Virus record (IMG/VR): IMGVR_UViG_3300027704_003403
Coordinates: 1 to 34,246 of that record
Length of the DNA stretch: 34,246 nucleotides
Reading direction: 5' to 3' (one strand)
From: a virus
The stretch's first letter is position 1; the number at the start of each line of letters is the position of its first letter. The notes below the pieces were generated by a model, which saw nothing but the letters and a program-made list of their open reading frames with translations, was not told where the DNA came from and ran no database searches. Positions 17,012 to 25,506 of the stretch are shown piece by piece. Made by a program: the position numbers and the translations under genes.

Positions 17012-18046
17012 ATGCAATACAACGACATACTAAATAATTTAAAAGAAACACCACCTCGAGAATTAAACGATCATATTTTAATTGTAGATGCTATGAATAT
17101 GTTAATTCGTAGTTTTTCACTTCTAAAAGCTATGAACCCATCAGGCGCCCATGTAGGAGGCCTGGTAGGGTTTATGCGATCTTTAGCATATACTACCCGA
17201 ATATTTGATCCAACTAGAGTAGTTGTAGTATGGGACGGAAAAGGTGGGTCAGCAAACCGGCAGAATATAGATTCAAACTATAAAGCACAGAGAGCAAATT
17301 CAAGAATAACACATTGGGGGCTCTATGATACCAAAGAAGAAGAAACAAAAGCACTAATAGGGCAGTTGATGAGAACTCAAGACTACCTAGATTGCTTACC
17401 TCTTCATCAAATGGTACTGGATAAGTTAGAAGCAGATGATATAATTGCGTACATAGCTAAACAAGCTCAAACCTCTAAAGTTAAGAAATGCACAATAATA
17501 TCCTCGGATAAAGATTTCTTACAGTTAGTAGATAAGACAGTTGAAGTCTATGCACCAGTAAAGAAGAAAACCTTTACAGCAGATAACATCGCAGCAGAAC
17601 TTCAAGTTATACCTGAAAACTATAATGCAGTAAAAGCACTATTAGGAGATAACTCAGACAATCTTGCTGGAGTAAAAGGATTAGGTATTAAGACTATTTT
17701 AAAAGAATTTCCTAAGTTAGTAGATCAACCAGGAACAACTTTAGATTATGTTTATAAAGTTTGCGAAGAAAGAATGGATGAAAAAAAGATCTTCCCTAAA
17801 ATTATCACTGAATGGGATAAGGTAGAAACTAACTTTCAATTAATGAATCTTCATACGACTGTGTTGGATGAGAAAGAAAAAGTTCATATATTAGATACAA
17901 TGAAGAGTAAGATACCTACTCTACAAACCGGAGCATTTTTACATATGTTAGAAACCGACGGTATAGAAGGTATAACAAAAAATACTGAAACTTGGTTAGA
18001 GAACTTCAGAGGGTTAACAACGGTTATAGGAAATGAAAATAGATAA
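17012..18046 (+). CDS. 5'-3' exonuclease / flap endonuclease (RNase H-like)
   Basis: 344 residues. Visible motifs are LIVDAMNMLIRSF (Asp26), VVVVWDGKGGSANR, YKAQR, KLEADDIIAYIA, CTIISSDKDFLQLV, and the helix-hairpin-helix segment ALLGDNSDNLAGVKGLGIKT. These are the metal-binding acidic residues and DNA-binding arch of the Pol I 5' nuclease/T4 RNase H family. It removes RNA primers and flaps during replication and supplies the activity missing from the polymerase at 11317. The start abuts the radical SAM stop. The 3' end overlaps the next gene by 14 nt. Confidence 0.9.
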   Translation: MQYNDILNNLKETPPRELNDHILIVDAMNMLIRSFSLLKAMNPSGAHVGGLVGFMRSLAYTTRIFDPTRVVVVWDGKGGSANRQNIDSNYKAQRANSRITHWGLYDTKEEETKALIGQLMRTQDYLDCLPLHQMVLDKLEADDIIAYIAKQAQTSKVKKCTIISSDKDFLQLVDKTVEVYAPVKKKTFTADNIAAELQVIPENYNAVKALLGDNSDNLAGVKGLGIKTILKEFPKLVDQPGTTLDYVYKVCEERMDEKKIFPKIITEWDKVETNFQLMNLHTTVLDEKEKVHILDTMKSKIPTLQTGAFLHMLETDGIEGITKNTETWLENFRGLTTVIGNENR

Positions 18047-18392
18047 GATATTATTAGGAGCAATATTATTTTTAGCAGGTCAAACATTAGCATGGTATCA
18101 AACAAACGGACAGTTTATTTCTCCATGGGTTAAAAAACATCCTATACTAATGTCTGCTATTGTAGGACTACCAATCGGGTTAGCTTACATTTATGGTACC
18201 ACCTATATTGTAGAAGCATCAAACGGTTTAGTATGGTCAGCTAGAATAATTGGCTTTGTAACAGGTATACTTTCCTTTACATTTTTAACTTACTGGCATA
18301 TGGACCAAGGTGTAAATTTAAAAACTGCAGTAATTTTAGGGTTAATAACCCTGGTAGTAATATTACAGGTAGTTTGGAAAGATGAAGAATAG
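18033..18392 (+). CDS. Small membrane protein of unknown function
   Basis: 119 residues with about four hydrophobic helices: ILLGAILFLAGQTLAWYQ, HPILMSAIVGLPIGLAYIYG, a segment near SARIIGFVTGILSFTFLTYW and TAVILGLITLVVILQVVW. It ends in the charged KDEE. The family is not recognised. It overlaps the exonuclease by 14 nt and the next nucleotidyltransferase by 11 nt, so it is part of the operon. A role in the host inner membrane is likely; holin function is possible but nothing specific supports it. Confidence 0.7.
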   Translation: MKIDKILLGAILFLAGQTLAWYQTNGQFISPWVKKHPILMSAIVGLPIGLAYIYGTTYIVEASNGLVWSARIIGFVTGILSFTFLTYWHMDQGVNLKTAVILGLITLVVILQVVWKDEE

Positions 18393-18810
18393 TATGAAAA
18401 AAGGAGTAATAGCTGGAAATTTTGACGTAATGCATCCTGGGTATATAGCGATGTTTAAAGAAGCAAAAGAGAATTGTGACTGTCTTATTGTACTATTGCA
18501 TTCAAATCCTGCAATAGAAAGACCCCATAAGCTCAAACCTATTTTAAGTTTAGAAGATAGAAGAGAAATGTTAATGTCTTTGCGTCAAGTTGATGATGTA
18601 TTTAGTTATACTTATGAAGAAACTTTATATGATCTATTAAAAATAGGTGAATTTAATGTTAGGTTTTTAGGAGATGATTACATAGATAAGCCATTTACCG
18701 GAGACTGTTTAAAGATACCTATTCATTACTTAAACAGAGACCACGGGTGGTCAACAACTAAATTTAAAAAACTAATATCAGAGAGTTATGAAAAAAGCAA
18801 TAATAGTTAG
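18382..18810 (+). CDS. Cytidylyltransferase-like nucleotidyltransferase (HPGY variant)
   Basis: 142 residues of the glycerol-3-phosphate cytidylyltransferase/TagD type. The N-terminus is GVIAGNFDVMHPGYIAMFKE, where the family HxGH signature reads HPGY, so the second catalytic His is Tyr. Later are ERPHKLKPILSLEDRREMLM and the C-terminal WSTTKFKKLI, comparable to the ISSTxIR signature. Members join a nucleotide to a phosphorylated polyol or sugar. Two starts are possible: ATG 18382 overlapping the upstream gene, or ATG 18394 (2 nt after the upstream stop), which gives MKKGVIAG like its neighbour and may be the true start. Whether the HPGY form is active is unclear. Confidence 0.75.
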   Translation: MKNSMKKGVIAGNFDVMHPGYIAMFKEAKENCDCLIVLLHSNPAIERPHKLKPILSLEDRREMLMSLRQVDDVFSYTYEETLYDLLKIGEFNVRFLGDDYIDKPFTGDCLKIPIHYLNRDHGWSTTKFKKLISESYEKSNNS

Positions 18811-19207
18811 CGGATACTTTAACCCCTTACATAAAGGACATTTAGATTTATTTAAACAGGCAAAAGAAGCAGGTGATATTCTTATAGTAATCGTAAATAA
18901 CGATGTACAGAGAGAAATTAAAGGTTCTAAGTTTTTTCAAGACGAAGATGAAAGAACATCAATTATCAGAGCATTATCCTTAGTTGATATGGCTTGGATA
19001 TCAATTGACGAAGACTCAACACAAAATGCTACATTACGGTTAATGGTTGAAAAGTTCTACGGCTCTATGAAACTTGCTTTTGCAAATGGAGGAGATCAAA
19101 ATAATAACACCATTCCAGAAAGAGAAATATGTGAGCAATTCGATATAGAATTAATTGACGGATTAGGAAATAAAATACAATCAAGCAGTTGGTTGTTAGA
19201 AAAATAA
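18788..19207 (+). CDS. Second cytidylyltransferase-like nucleotidyltransferase
   Basis: 139 residues. The signature is intact: VSGYFNPLHKGHLDLFKQAK with HKGH. Further on are DEDERTSIIRALSLVDMAWI and a C-terminal KIQSSSWLLEK, similar to the ISST signature. It is homologous in layout to the gene just upstream (the two overlap by 23 nt) and also to the one at 28999. A duplicated pair may form a heterodimer, with the HPGY copy regulatory, or the two may use different substrates. The product is likely a CDP- or ADP-linked small molecule. It ends the operon; the helicase promoter follows and its -33 element lies inside this gene's last codons. Confidence 0.78.
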   Translation: MKKAIIVSGYFNPLHKGHLDLFKQAKEAGDILIVIVNNDVQREIKGSKFFQDEDERTSIIRALSLVDMAWISIDEDSTQNATLRLMVEKFYGSMKLAFANGGDQNNNTIPEREICEQFDIELIDGLGNKIQSSSWLLEK

Positions 19208-19218
19208 ACACTATATTA
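19189..19218 (+). promoter_or_regulatory. Bacteroidota-type promoter of the helicase gene
   Basis: TTG (19189-19191), 20-nt spacer, TATATTA (19212-19218), followed by AGAGTATATAAATTA as at the uvsX promoter. Confidence 0.68.
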
Positions 19219-19251
19219 AGAGTATATAAATTAACAAATAAAAGGTTATAG

Positions 19252-20589
19252 ATGACATTAAAAAGACTACAGGAGTATGGAAAAGGATTCCAATTAAAAG
19301 TATTAGGATCTTTACTAACAGACAAGACCTTCCTATTAAACGTTAGAGACGTTTTGCATGATAGTTATTTTGATGCAGATTCACATAAGTGGATTATAAA
19401 TGAAATCACAGGATATTTTGATACGTACCATACTGTCGTTACTATGGATGTTCTTAAAGTAGAACTACAAAAATTAGATAACGAAGTATTAAAGGTAGCT
19501 TTAAAAGAAGAGTTACGTAATTCCTATAATGCATCTAAGGATGATATGGAGTACGTACAAGAAGAGTTTTCTACCTTCTGTAAAAATCAAGAAATGAAAC
19601 AAGCTATACTAGCTTCAGCAGATCTGTTAAAAGAAGGAGACTTCGATGGCATTAGAACTAATGTAGAACAGGCTATGAAAGCCGGTATGGATAAAAATAT
19701 TGGACATGAATATAACAAAGATATTGAAACCCGTTACAGAACTGACTACCGTCCTACTGTTCCTACTCCTTGGCCTATCTTCAATGATGGTATACAGGGA
19801 GGATTTGGGCCTGGGGACCTTGCTATTGTATTTGGTAATCCAGGAGGTGGCAAAAGCTGGACTATGGTTGCTATTGCTGCTCATGCTGTTAAAATGGGGT
19901 ATAATGTCAACTATTACACTCTGGAACTTGGAGAAGACTACGTGGGTAAACGCTTTGACTGTTATTTTACAGGGTACTCTATTGATGAAGTTAATGATCA
20001 TCGTGATGAGGTGCAAAAAGTGGTTGAAGGTTTAAAAGGTAAATTAATTGTTAAAGAGTATGCTCCTAAAGGAGCTACTGTTAGCACTATTAAATCTCAC
20101 GTTCAGAAGTGTGCTGATATGGACCATAAACCTGATATGATTATTATAGATTATGTAGATTATTTAAGAGGTCCAAGTAGAGGAAAAGGATTCGAAAGAA
20201 AAGATGAAATTGACGACGTATTTATTGCTACGAAAGGATTAGCTAAAGAACTTAAAATTCCTATATTAACGCCTTCACAGGTTAATAGAATGGGAGCAAA
20301 AGATTCTGTAATAGAAGGAGATAAAGCTGCTGGATCATACGATAAGATGATGGTAGCCGATGTATGTATCTCTTTATCCAGACAAAAAGAAGATAAGGTA
20401 TTAGGGACTGGAAGAGTTCACGTTATGAAAAATAGGTACGGCCAAGATGGTATGACTTATAATATAAAAATGGATACAAACAATGGGCATATTGAATTTG
20501 ACGGCATCAGAGACGGTTCAGAAGACGAGTCTAACGGCCCTAGGTTTAATTTAGATAGAGATACGTTAAATAAGTTAGTAGGAGTGTAA
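19252..20589 (+). CDS. Replicative DNA helicase (DnaB / T4 gp41-like)
   Basis: 445 residues. The N-terminal 150 residues are helical, as in DnaB-type helicases. The motor domain has Walker A GNPGGGKSW (residues 195-203), Walker B MIIIDYVDYL (about 296-305), a QVNR segment after ILTPS, and an arginine-bearing GRVHVMKNRYG near the C-terminus. It unwinds DNA at the fork as a hexamer; no primase domain is present, so primase is separate. Between about 19735 and 20140 codon use changes: Arg is mostly CGT rather than AGA, Val mostly GTT with several GTG rather than GTA, and Pro CCT. This may be a patch acquired by recombination, although the protein reads through without defect. Confidence 0.9.
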   Translation: MTLKRLQEYGKGFQLKVLGSLLTDKTFLLNVRDVLHDSYFDADSHKWIINEITGYFDTYHTVVTMDVLKVELQKLDNEVLKVALKEELRNSYNASKDDMEYVQEEFSTFCKNQEMKQAILASADLLKEGDFDGIRTNVEQAMKAGMDKNIGHEYNKDIETRYRTDYRPTVPTPWPIFNDGIQGGFGPGDLAIVFGNPGGGKSWTMVAIAAHAVKMGYNVNYYTLELGEDYVGKRFDCYFTGYSIDEVNDHRDEVQKVVEGLKGKLIVKEYAPKGATVSTIKSHVQKCADMDHKPDMIIIDYVDYLRGPSRGKGFERKDEIDDVFIATKGLAKELKIPILTPSQVNRMGAKDSVIEGDKAAGSYDKMMVADVCISLSRQKEDKVLGTGRVHVMKNRYGQDGMTYNIKMDTNNGHIEFDGIRDGSEDESNGPRFNLDRDTLNKLVGV

Positions 20590-20623
20590 AAAAATATAAA
20601 AAAAAGCGGACGAAACATGAATA

Positions 20624-20630
20624 TATATTG
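20624..20630 (+). promoter_or_regulatory. Possible promoter -7 box before nrdB
   Basis: TATATTG followed by TATTTATTA. No TTG is present 20 nt upstream, so this is weaker than the other sites. If used, transcription would start just before the hairpin at 20643. Confidence 0.35.
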
Positions 20631-20642
20631 TATTTATTACTA

Positions 20643-20675
20643 GTCCCCTTGTACCTCTGCATAGGGGACATTTTT
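20643..20675 (+). terminator. Hairpin between helicase and nrdB (terminator or leader element)
   Basis: GTCCCCT (20643-20649) pairs perfectly with AGGGGAC (20663-20669) around a 13-nt loop, followed by ATTTTT. It may end the helicase transcript. Since it also follows a possible -7 box by 13 nt, it could instead be a 5' leader attenuator of nrdB. Confidence 0.65.
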
Positions 20676-20706
20676 ATCTAACATAATCAAAAATATATAA
20701 AGATAT

Positions 20707-21681
20707 ATGAGTTTATTAAATGAAAGAATAGTTTATAAGCCGTTTGAATACCCACAAGCAGCTGACTACTGGTTAAAACAGCACCAAGCACACTGGTTAC
20801 ATACAGAAGTTCCAATGGCACAGGATGTAACGGATTGGAATTCTAATATGAAAGACCATGAGAAGAACTTAATAGGCGGAATACTTAAAGGATTCGCTCA
20901 AACCGAAACAGTAGTAAATGACTACTGGACTAGCTTAGTAACCTCATGGTTTAGAAAACCAGAAGTAATTGCAATGGCAACAACCTTCGGAGCATTTGAA
21001 ACTATTCATGCTGAAGCCTACTCTCTACTTAATGAGCAATTAGGATTAGATAACTTTGCTGAATTTTTGGAAGATGAAGCTACTATGAATAAGATAGAAG
21101 CATTAATGGAAGTTCGTGACTCTCATGATAAACCAGACTGGCATAAAAGAGCCGTCTCTCTCGCTATTTTTTCTGCATTTACAGAAGGTGTTAACTTATT
21201 TAGTTCTTTTGCAGTGTTACTTTCATTTAAAATGAGAAACAAACTAAAAGGCATTGGACAAATAGTAGAATGGTCTGTAAGAGATGAATCACTACATTCA
21301 GAAGCCGGATGTTGGTTATTTAGAACATTAATGAAAGAACATCCTGAATTTAAAACTCCTCAGCTAGAAGCAGACATTAGAGAAGCAGCTACCGCAGCTA
21401 TTACATTAGAGTTTGGATTTATAGAAAAGGTTTTTGAAATGGGAGATTTAGAAAATTTAACTAAAGATGAACTTAAAAACTTTATTAAACATAGAGTTAA
21501 TACTAAAATGGGAGATTTAGGTCTTAAACCATTAATACCATCTTCAGAGATAGATAAAGGAGCTTTAAAAACTATGAAATGGTTTGACGCAGTAATAGCA
21601 GGAAAACAACAAACAGATTTCTTCGCAAACAGAGTAACAAACTACAGTAAAGGTCACTTAGACTGGTCAACAGCATTTTAA
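20707..21681 (+). CDS. nrdB: Ribonucleotide reductase class I small subunit
   Basis: 324 residues. Iron or manganese ligands are in place: Glu67 (AQTETVVND), Glu98 and His101 (ETIHAEAY), Glu160 (TEGVNLF), Glu194 and His197 (DESLH). Tyr105, four residues after His101, is at the radical position. The C-terminus ends SKGHLDWSTAF, the tail that binds the large subunit. The enzyme makes deoxynucleotides for phage DNA synthesis. It starts 117 nt after the helicase gene, behind a hairpin, and nrdA follows 9 nt later. The start follows AAAGATAT, a leader also seen at 25082. Confidence 0.95.
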   Translation: MSLLNERIVYKPFEYPQAADYWLKQHQAHWLHTEVPMAQDVTDWNSNMKDHEKNLIGGILKGFAQTETVVNDYWTSLVTSWFRKPEVIAMATTFGAFETIHAEAYSLLNEQLGLDNFAEFLEDEATMNKIEALMEVRDSHDKPDWHKRAVSLAIFSAFTEGVNLFSSFAVLLSFKMRNKLKGIGQIVEWSVRDESLHSEAGCWLFRTLMKEHPEFKTPQLEADIREAATAAITLEFGFIEKVFEMGDLENLTKDELKNFIKHRVNTKMGDLGLKPLIPSSEIDKGALKTMKWFDAVIAGKQQTDFFANRVTNYSKGHLDWSTAF

Positions 21682-21690
21682 AATAAACAT

Positions 21691-23406
21691 ATGAGCATAG
21701 TAGTAGATACTTCCCTATGGGAAAAAGGGAAAGATTATCCTGAATGGATGAACGAAGTTTCAATTGCAACAATTTCAAAAGGTTATTTATTACCGGATGA
21801 AACCCCTAAAAAAGCATATAAAAGAGTTGCTGATACAGTAGCTAAAAGATTAGACCGACCTGATTTAGCAGCAAAGTTTTTCCGCTATATGTGGAAAGGT
21901 TGGTTGAACTTGGCTTCTCCGGTGCTTTCAAATACTGGCACAGACAAGGGGCTACCCATCTCTTGTTTCGGTATTGATACGCCGGATTCTATTAGAGGAA
22001 TCGGTCTTACTAACGCAGAGTTAATGAGACTGACCTCTCTTGGGGGTGGAGTAGGTATTGGACTTTCAAAAGTAAGAGGAAGAGGAGAAAAAATAGGCAA
22101 AGAGGGATTAGGTCAATCTGAAGGAATTATTCCATGGGCTAAAATATATGACTCTACTATTATTGCAACTAATCAAGGAGCAGTACGTAGAGGAGCAGCA
22201 TCAGTAAACCTAGACATAAACCATCCAGATATTAAGGAGTTTATGCAAATTAGACGACCAAAAGGAGACCCTAACAGACAGTGTCTAAACTTACATCAAT
22301 GTGTTGTAGTGGATGATACCTTTATGGAGAAGTTAGAGCGTAGAGACCCTAGTGCAATGGAATTATGGGTTGAAATACTTAAATCTAGAATGGAGACTGG
22401 TGAACCTTATTTAATGTTTAAAGATAATGTTAATAACGCTAATCCACCTGCATATGTCCGTAACAACTTAGAGGTTACAATGACTAATATATGCTCAGAA
22501 ATTACATTATTTACAGATGAGGAGCATTCTTTTATATGTTGCCTATCATCAGTTAATTTATCAAAGTACCATGAGTGGAAAAACTCAGACTTAATAGAAA
22601 CCTCAATTTACTTTTTAGATGGTGTCTTAGAAGAGTTTTTGGCTAAGACTTCTGGAAGAGAATCATTAGCTAGAGCAGCACGTTCAGCTAAAAAAGGAAG
22701 AGCAATAGGGTTAGGAGTATTAGGATGGCATACATTTTTACAGAACGAAGGAATTCCATTTAATTCTATTGCAGCAACATCATATACTCATCAGATCTTT
22801 TCTGATATGAGATCAAAAGCCGAAGCAGCATCTAGAAAATTAGCTGATGAATACGGGGAACCAGTTTGGTGTAGAGGTACTGGAATGAGGAATAGTCACT
22901 TACTAGCTATTGCACCAACAGTATCTAACTCAACTATCTCAGGAGGAGTATCAGCAGGAATAGAGCCAGTACCCGCAAACGTATATACTTTTAATTCAGC
23001 CAAAGGAACATTCATTAGAAAAAACCCTGCTTTAGTAGATTTTTTAGAGAAGAAAGGTCATAATACTGAAGAAGTTTGGGATACTATTATGAAAGATAGA
23101 GGATCAGTAGCAAACTTACCGGATGATATCTTATCAATGAACGATAAAGAGGTGTTTTTAACATTTGCTGAAATTAACCAACTTTCTTTAGTTGAACAAG
23201 CAGCAGTAAGGCAGAAGTATATCGATCAAACACAGTCGTTAAATTTAGCTTTTGATCCTACAGATAGTCCAAGGTTTATTAATCTAGTTCACCAACAAGC
23301 TTGGAAATTAGGAATTAAGACGTTATATTATCTCCGTACCGATTCGGTTATTAATGGAGATATTGGGAGTAGAACAAGCGAAGACTGTTTAAGCTGTGAC
23401 GGATAA
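21691..23406 (+). CDS. nrdA: Ribonucleotide reductase class I large subunit
   Basis: 571 residues, shorter than the roughly 760 of E. coli NrdA. It starts near the ten-stranded barrel and lacks the N-terminal ATP-cone, so dATP inhibition at that site is absent. The catalytic cysteines are Cys92 (PISCFG), Cys268 (TNICSEI) and Cys283/284 (CCLSSVNL). Other conserved elements are LGGGVGIGLS, IAPTVSNSTISGG (PTxSxS motif) and the YY pair in KTLYYLRT for radical transfer. The C-terminus has a redox pair, Cys566 and Cys569 (CLSCDG), reduced by thioredoxin, probably that at 25221. A late-type structural gene follows after 21 nt. Confidence 0.95.
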   Translation: MSIVVDTSLWEKGKDYPEWMNEVSIATISKGYLLPDETPKKAYKRVADTVAKRLDRPDLAAKFFRYMWKGWLNLASPVLSNTGTDKGLPISCFGIDTPDSIRGIGLTNAELMRLTSLGGGVGIGLSKVRGRGEKIGKEGLGQSEGIIPWAKIYDSTIIATNQGAVRRGAASVNLDINHPDIKEFMQIRRPKGDPNRQCLNLHQCVVVDDTFMEKLERRDPSAMELWVEILKSRMETGEPYLMFKDNVNNANPPAYVRNNLEVTMTNICSEITLFTDEEHSFICCLSSVNLSKYHEWKNSDLIETSIYFLDGVLEEFLAKTSGRESLARAARSAKKGRAIGLGVLGWHTFLQNEGIPFNSIAATSYTHQIFSDMRSKAEAASRKLADEYGEPVWCRGTGMRNSHLLAIAPTVSNSTISGGVSAGIEPVPANVYTFNSAKGTFIRKNPALVDFLEKKGHNTEEVWDTIMKDRGSVANLPDDILSMNDKEVFLTFAEINQLSLVEQAAVRQKYIDQTQSLNLAFDPTDSPRFINLVHQQAWKLGIKTLYYLRTDSVINGDIGSRTSEDCLSCDG

Positions 23407-23416
23407 GAAACAAAGC

Positions 23417-23424
23417 TATTTATA
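23417..23424 (+). promoter_or_regulatory. Late promoter-like motif TATTTATA
   Basis: Lies in the 21-nt gap after nrdA, 11 nt before the ATG at 23428. A transcript from it would be nearly leaderless. It would separate expression of the structural gene from nrdBA. Confidence 0.5.
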
Positions 23425-23427
23425 TAT

Positions 23428-25020
23428 ATGTCAAAGACAATACGAATAAAGGCTAATACAGCTGGTGGGGATATAGCTACAGTAAACCTGTACCATACCG
23501 CTATACTACCAGCTAATTTATTAGCTACAAATGTTACAGTAGGTACCTTAACAGGTTCCGGAGTTTTAGTCACTGTAAATGATGATGTAACCACATTCTT
23601 AACACAAGTTACAGATGCTGGTTTATGTAATGCAGAAACTTCTAGTATAACAAGTAATTATTTTGAACCTAATAAGAGATATTTTCAGGTAATAAATTCA
23701 GGATCAGTAGGAAACACAGTACAAATTACTTACCCAACAGCAACTGATCCAACAACAAGCTCAGTCTCTCAAACTGTTGATTTTCAAAATTACGCTTCTT
23801 TTGTAATTCGAGGAGATTTTTCATACCCGGATTATACTTCCTTTCAAGGGTGGTTTGATGCAGAACATGCAGGAACTTTAATTAGTACAAATAACCCTTT
23901 AACAGTAACTAGAGATACATTTACTCAAGGTGATAAATTTTACGCAAGGTTTATAGGATCAACACCACCTGTAGCAACGTTTACAGCTTCAGCATCACCG
24001 ACAACGATTGATGAAGGAGCCGATATTGCATTTACCCTGACTACTACTGAATTAACAAACGGAACATCTGTACCATATACCATGACCGGTATAACAGCAG
24101 AAGACATTTCAGTCGATTTAATAACAGGTAGTTTTGTAATTAATGATAATACAAGCACATTTTCAGTTACTACAACAGAAGACTTATTAACAGAAGGAAC
24201 AGAAACCTTACTTTTAAGTTTAGATAATACTTCTGGATCAGTATCAGTTCAAGTAATTGATACTAGTACAACTCCTGTACCTACTTATAGTTTATCTGCA
24301 ACATCCCCCGTAGATGAAGGATCATTAGTAAGATTTACACTAACAACTGCTAATGTGCCCGACAATACTGTAGTGCCTTTTAATATAACCGGTATAACAG
24401 CAGACGATCTTGTAGAAAATACAGTAACAGGTAATTTCACAGTACAATCAAATACTGCATTAGTAGAGTTTACAATAGTAGCTGATAAAAAGACAGAAGG
24501 TGAAGAAGTGTTTGCATTAAACCTAAATAATGGACTAGCATATCAACACGTTTTCGTTACTGATAGTAGTATATTAATAGGAGACGTAGTAATAAACTCT
24601 GGAGACCTGACAGTATCCTCAACTTCTCTTGCAGCAAGCGGCGTATTAACAGCTACAATGACAATTAATTATACAGTATCAGTAGCACCAATCGTCCTAG
24701 GATCACCACGTGCATGGGTAGGAGGAAACGTAAAATGTGCATCAGGAACTAATCACACCTCTAATTATTATGGATTTTCACCACAGGAAAAACAGTTTTC
24801 AGCTATAGGTAGTCAATCAATTGGAACATATACGTATACTTCAACAATCAGTTGGACATATAATGGTACTTGTGCTTCACATACATCATCTCCACTTACT
24901 GGAGGAGGAGCAATTCAAAATGCATACTGTCAAACTGTTAATCTAGGATCAGGTCCAGCATCATGGAACCATAACGGAACTAATTTTACAAACACCACCC
25001 ACGCATTAACTTTACTATAA
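23428..25020 (+). CDS. Calx-beta-repeat virion protein
   Basis: 530 residues, Thr/Ser/Val-rich and beta-structured. Two tandem repeats of about 100 residues, at roughly 181-280 and 283-380, each contain a DEG turn, an FTLTT strand, a PYTMTGIT or PFNITGIT strand and an EGTETLLLSLDN or EGEEVFALNLNN end; this is the Calx-beta/Ig-like pattern common in phage surface proteins. The N-terminal 175 residues (ANTAGGDIATVNLYHT, a YFEPNKRYFQVINSGSVGN strand set) form one or two separate domains. The C-terminal 140 residues have several Cys and Gly and may be the tip. Likely a fibre or head decoration protein binding a surface ligand. A TATTTATA motif precedes it. The receptor is unknown. Confidence 0.75.
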   Translation: MSKTIRIKANTAGGDIATVNLYHTAILPANLLATNVTVGTLTGSGVLVTVNDDVTTFLTQVTDAGLCNAETSSITSNYFEPNKRYFQVINSGSVGNTVQITYPTATDPTTSSVSQTVDFQNYASFVIRGDFSYPDYTSFQGWFDAEHAGTLISTNNPLTVTRDTFTQGDKFYARFIGSTPPVATFTASASPTTIDEGADIAFTLTTTELTNGTSVPYTMTGITAEDISVDLITGSFVINDNTSTFSVTTTEDLLTEGTETLLLSLDNTSGSVSVQVIDTSTTPVPTYSLSATSPVDEGSLVRFTLTTANVPDNTVVPFNITGITADDLVENTVTGNFTVQSNTALVEFTIVADKKTEGEEVFALNLNNGLAYQHVFVTDSSILIGDVVINSGDLTVSSTSLAASGVLTATMTINYTVSVAPIVLGSPRAWVGGNVKCASGTNHTSNYYGFSPQEKQFSAIGSQSIGTYTYTSTISWTYNGTCASHTSSPLTGGGAIQNAYCQTVNLGSGPASWNHNGTNFTNTTHALTLL

Positions 25021-25025
25021 AAAGC

Positions 25026-25056
25026 TTGTTTTTATGCTAATTAGTTCTTATATTGT
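25026..25056 (+). promoter_or_regulatory. Bacteroidota-type promoter of the thioredoxin group
   Basis: TTG (25026-25028), 20-nt spacer, TATATTG (25049-25055) inside TTCTTATATTGT, then AGTATATAAAACATAA before the ATG at 25082. Confidence 0.7.
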
Positions 25057-25081
25057 AGTATATAAAACATAATAAAGATAT

Positions 25082-25219
25082 ATGGCATCAACAAAGCAGA
25101 GAATCCAACAGTTAAAAGAATGGTTAGAGGTAAGAAAGCAATCAGGAGGAAGTTCCCAATCAAATAGAACTACTGCTAAGTTCTCAAAAGCAGACACTTA
25201 TAATAAACAGAGAAGATAA
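25082..25219 (+). CDS. 45-residue basic protein of unknown function
   Basis: ATG at 25082 to TAA at 25217-25219. The N-terminal half is a likely amphipathic helix (ASTKQRIQQLKEWLEVRKQ); the rest is Ser/Thr/Lys/Arg-rich (KADTYNKQRR). It is the first gene behind a well-formed promoter, has the AAAGATAT leader also found before nrdB, and ends 1 nt before thioredoxin. These points support real translation. Not recognised. Confidence 0.6.
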   Translation: MASTKQRIQQLKEWLEVRKQSGGSSQSNRTTAKFSKADTYNKQRR

Positions 25220-25220
25220 G

Positions 25221-25490
25221 ATGACTAAAACAGCAATAAAATTTTATGCAGATTGGTGTGGACCATGCAAAGTATACGCAAAAGCATGGGAAGAAGTTTC
25301 TACAGAGTTAGAAAATGAAGTTAAGTTTTTAAATGTAGATGTAGATAATGATGATTCTGGGCTAGCCGCTAAATATAAGGTTAGAAGTATACCACATACA
25401 GTAATAATAAGTAATGAAAGCGGAGATACACTCGCTACTAAAAGCGGAAGACTATCTTCAACAGAATTAAAAAGTTTAATTTCAAATTAA
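25221..25490 (+). CDS. Thioredoxin
   Basis: 89 residues. FYADWCGPCKVYAKAW carries the WCGPC redox site, followed by EVKFLNVDVDND, a KYKVRSIPHTVI segment with the cis-proline after Ile, and GDTLATKSGRL. It is a short, otherwise complete thioredoxin fold. It likely reduces the C-terminal cysteines of NrdA encoded upstream and may also act as a polymerase processivity partner, although no thioredoxin-binding loop is apparent in the polymerase at 11317. It lies directly behind the 45-residue gene in the same transcript. Confidence 0.92.
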   Translation: MTKTAIKFYADWCGPCKVYAKAWEEVSTELENEVKFLNVDVDNDDSGLAAKYKVRSIPHTVIISNESGDTLATKSGRLSSTELKSLISN

Positions 25491-25506
25491 TTAAAATCAG
25501 AGTTAT

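Noticed and set aside
19627-20035. Overlapping open frames on both strands in the helicase gene
   Set aside because: The helicase frame carries both Walker motifs; the others are shadows caused by the altered codon use of this segment.
25021-25042. AGC...GCT inverted repeat with T-run after the Calx-beta gene
   Set aside because: Only three to four base pairs; not convincing as a terminator.
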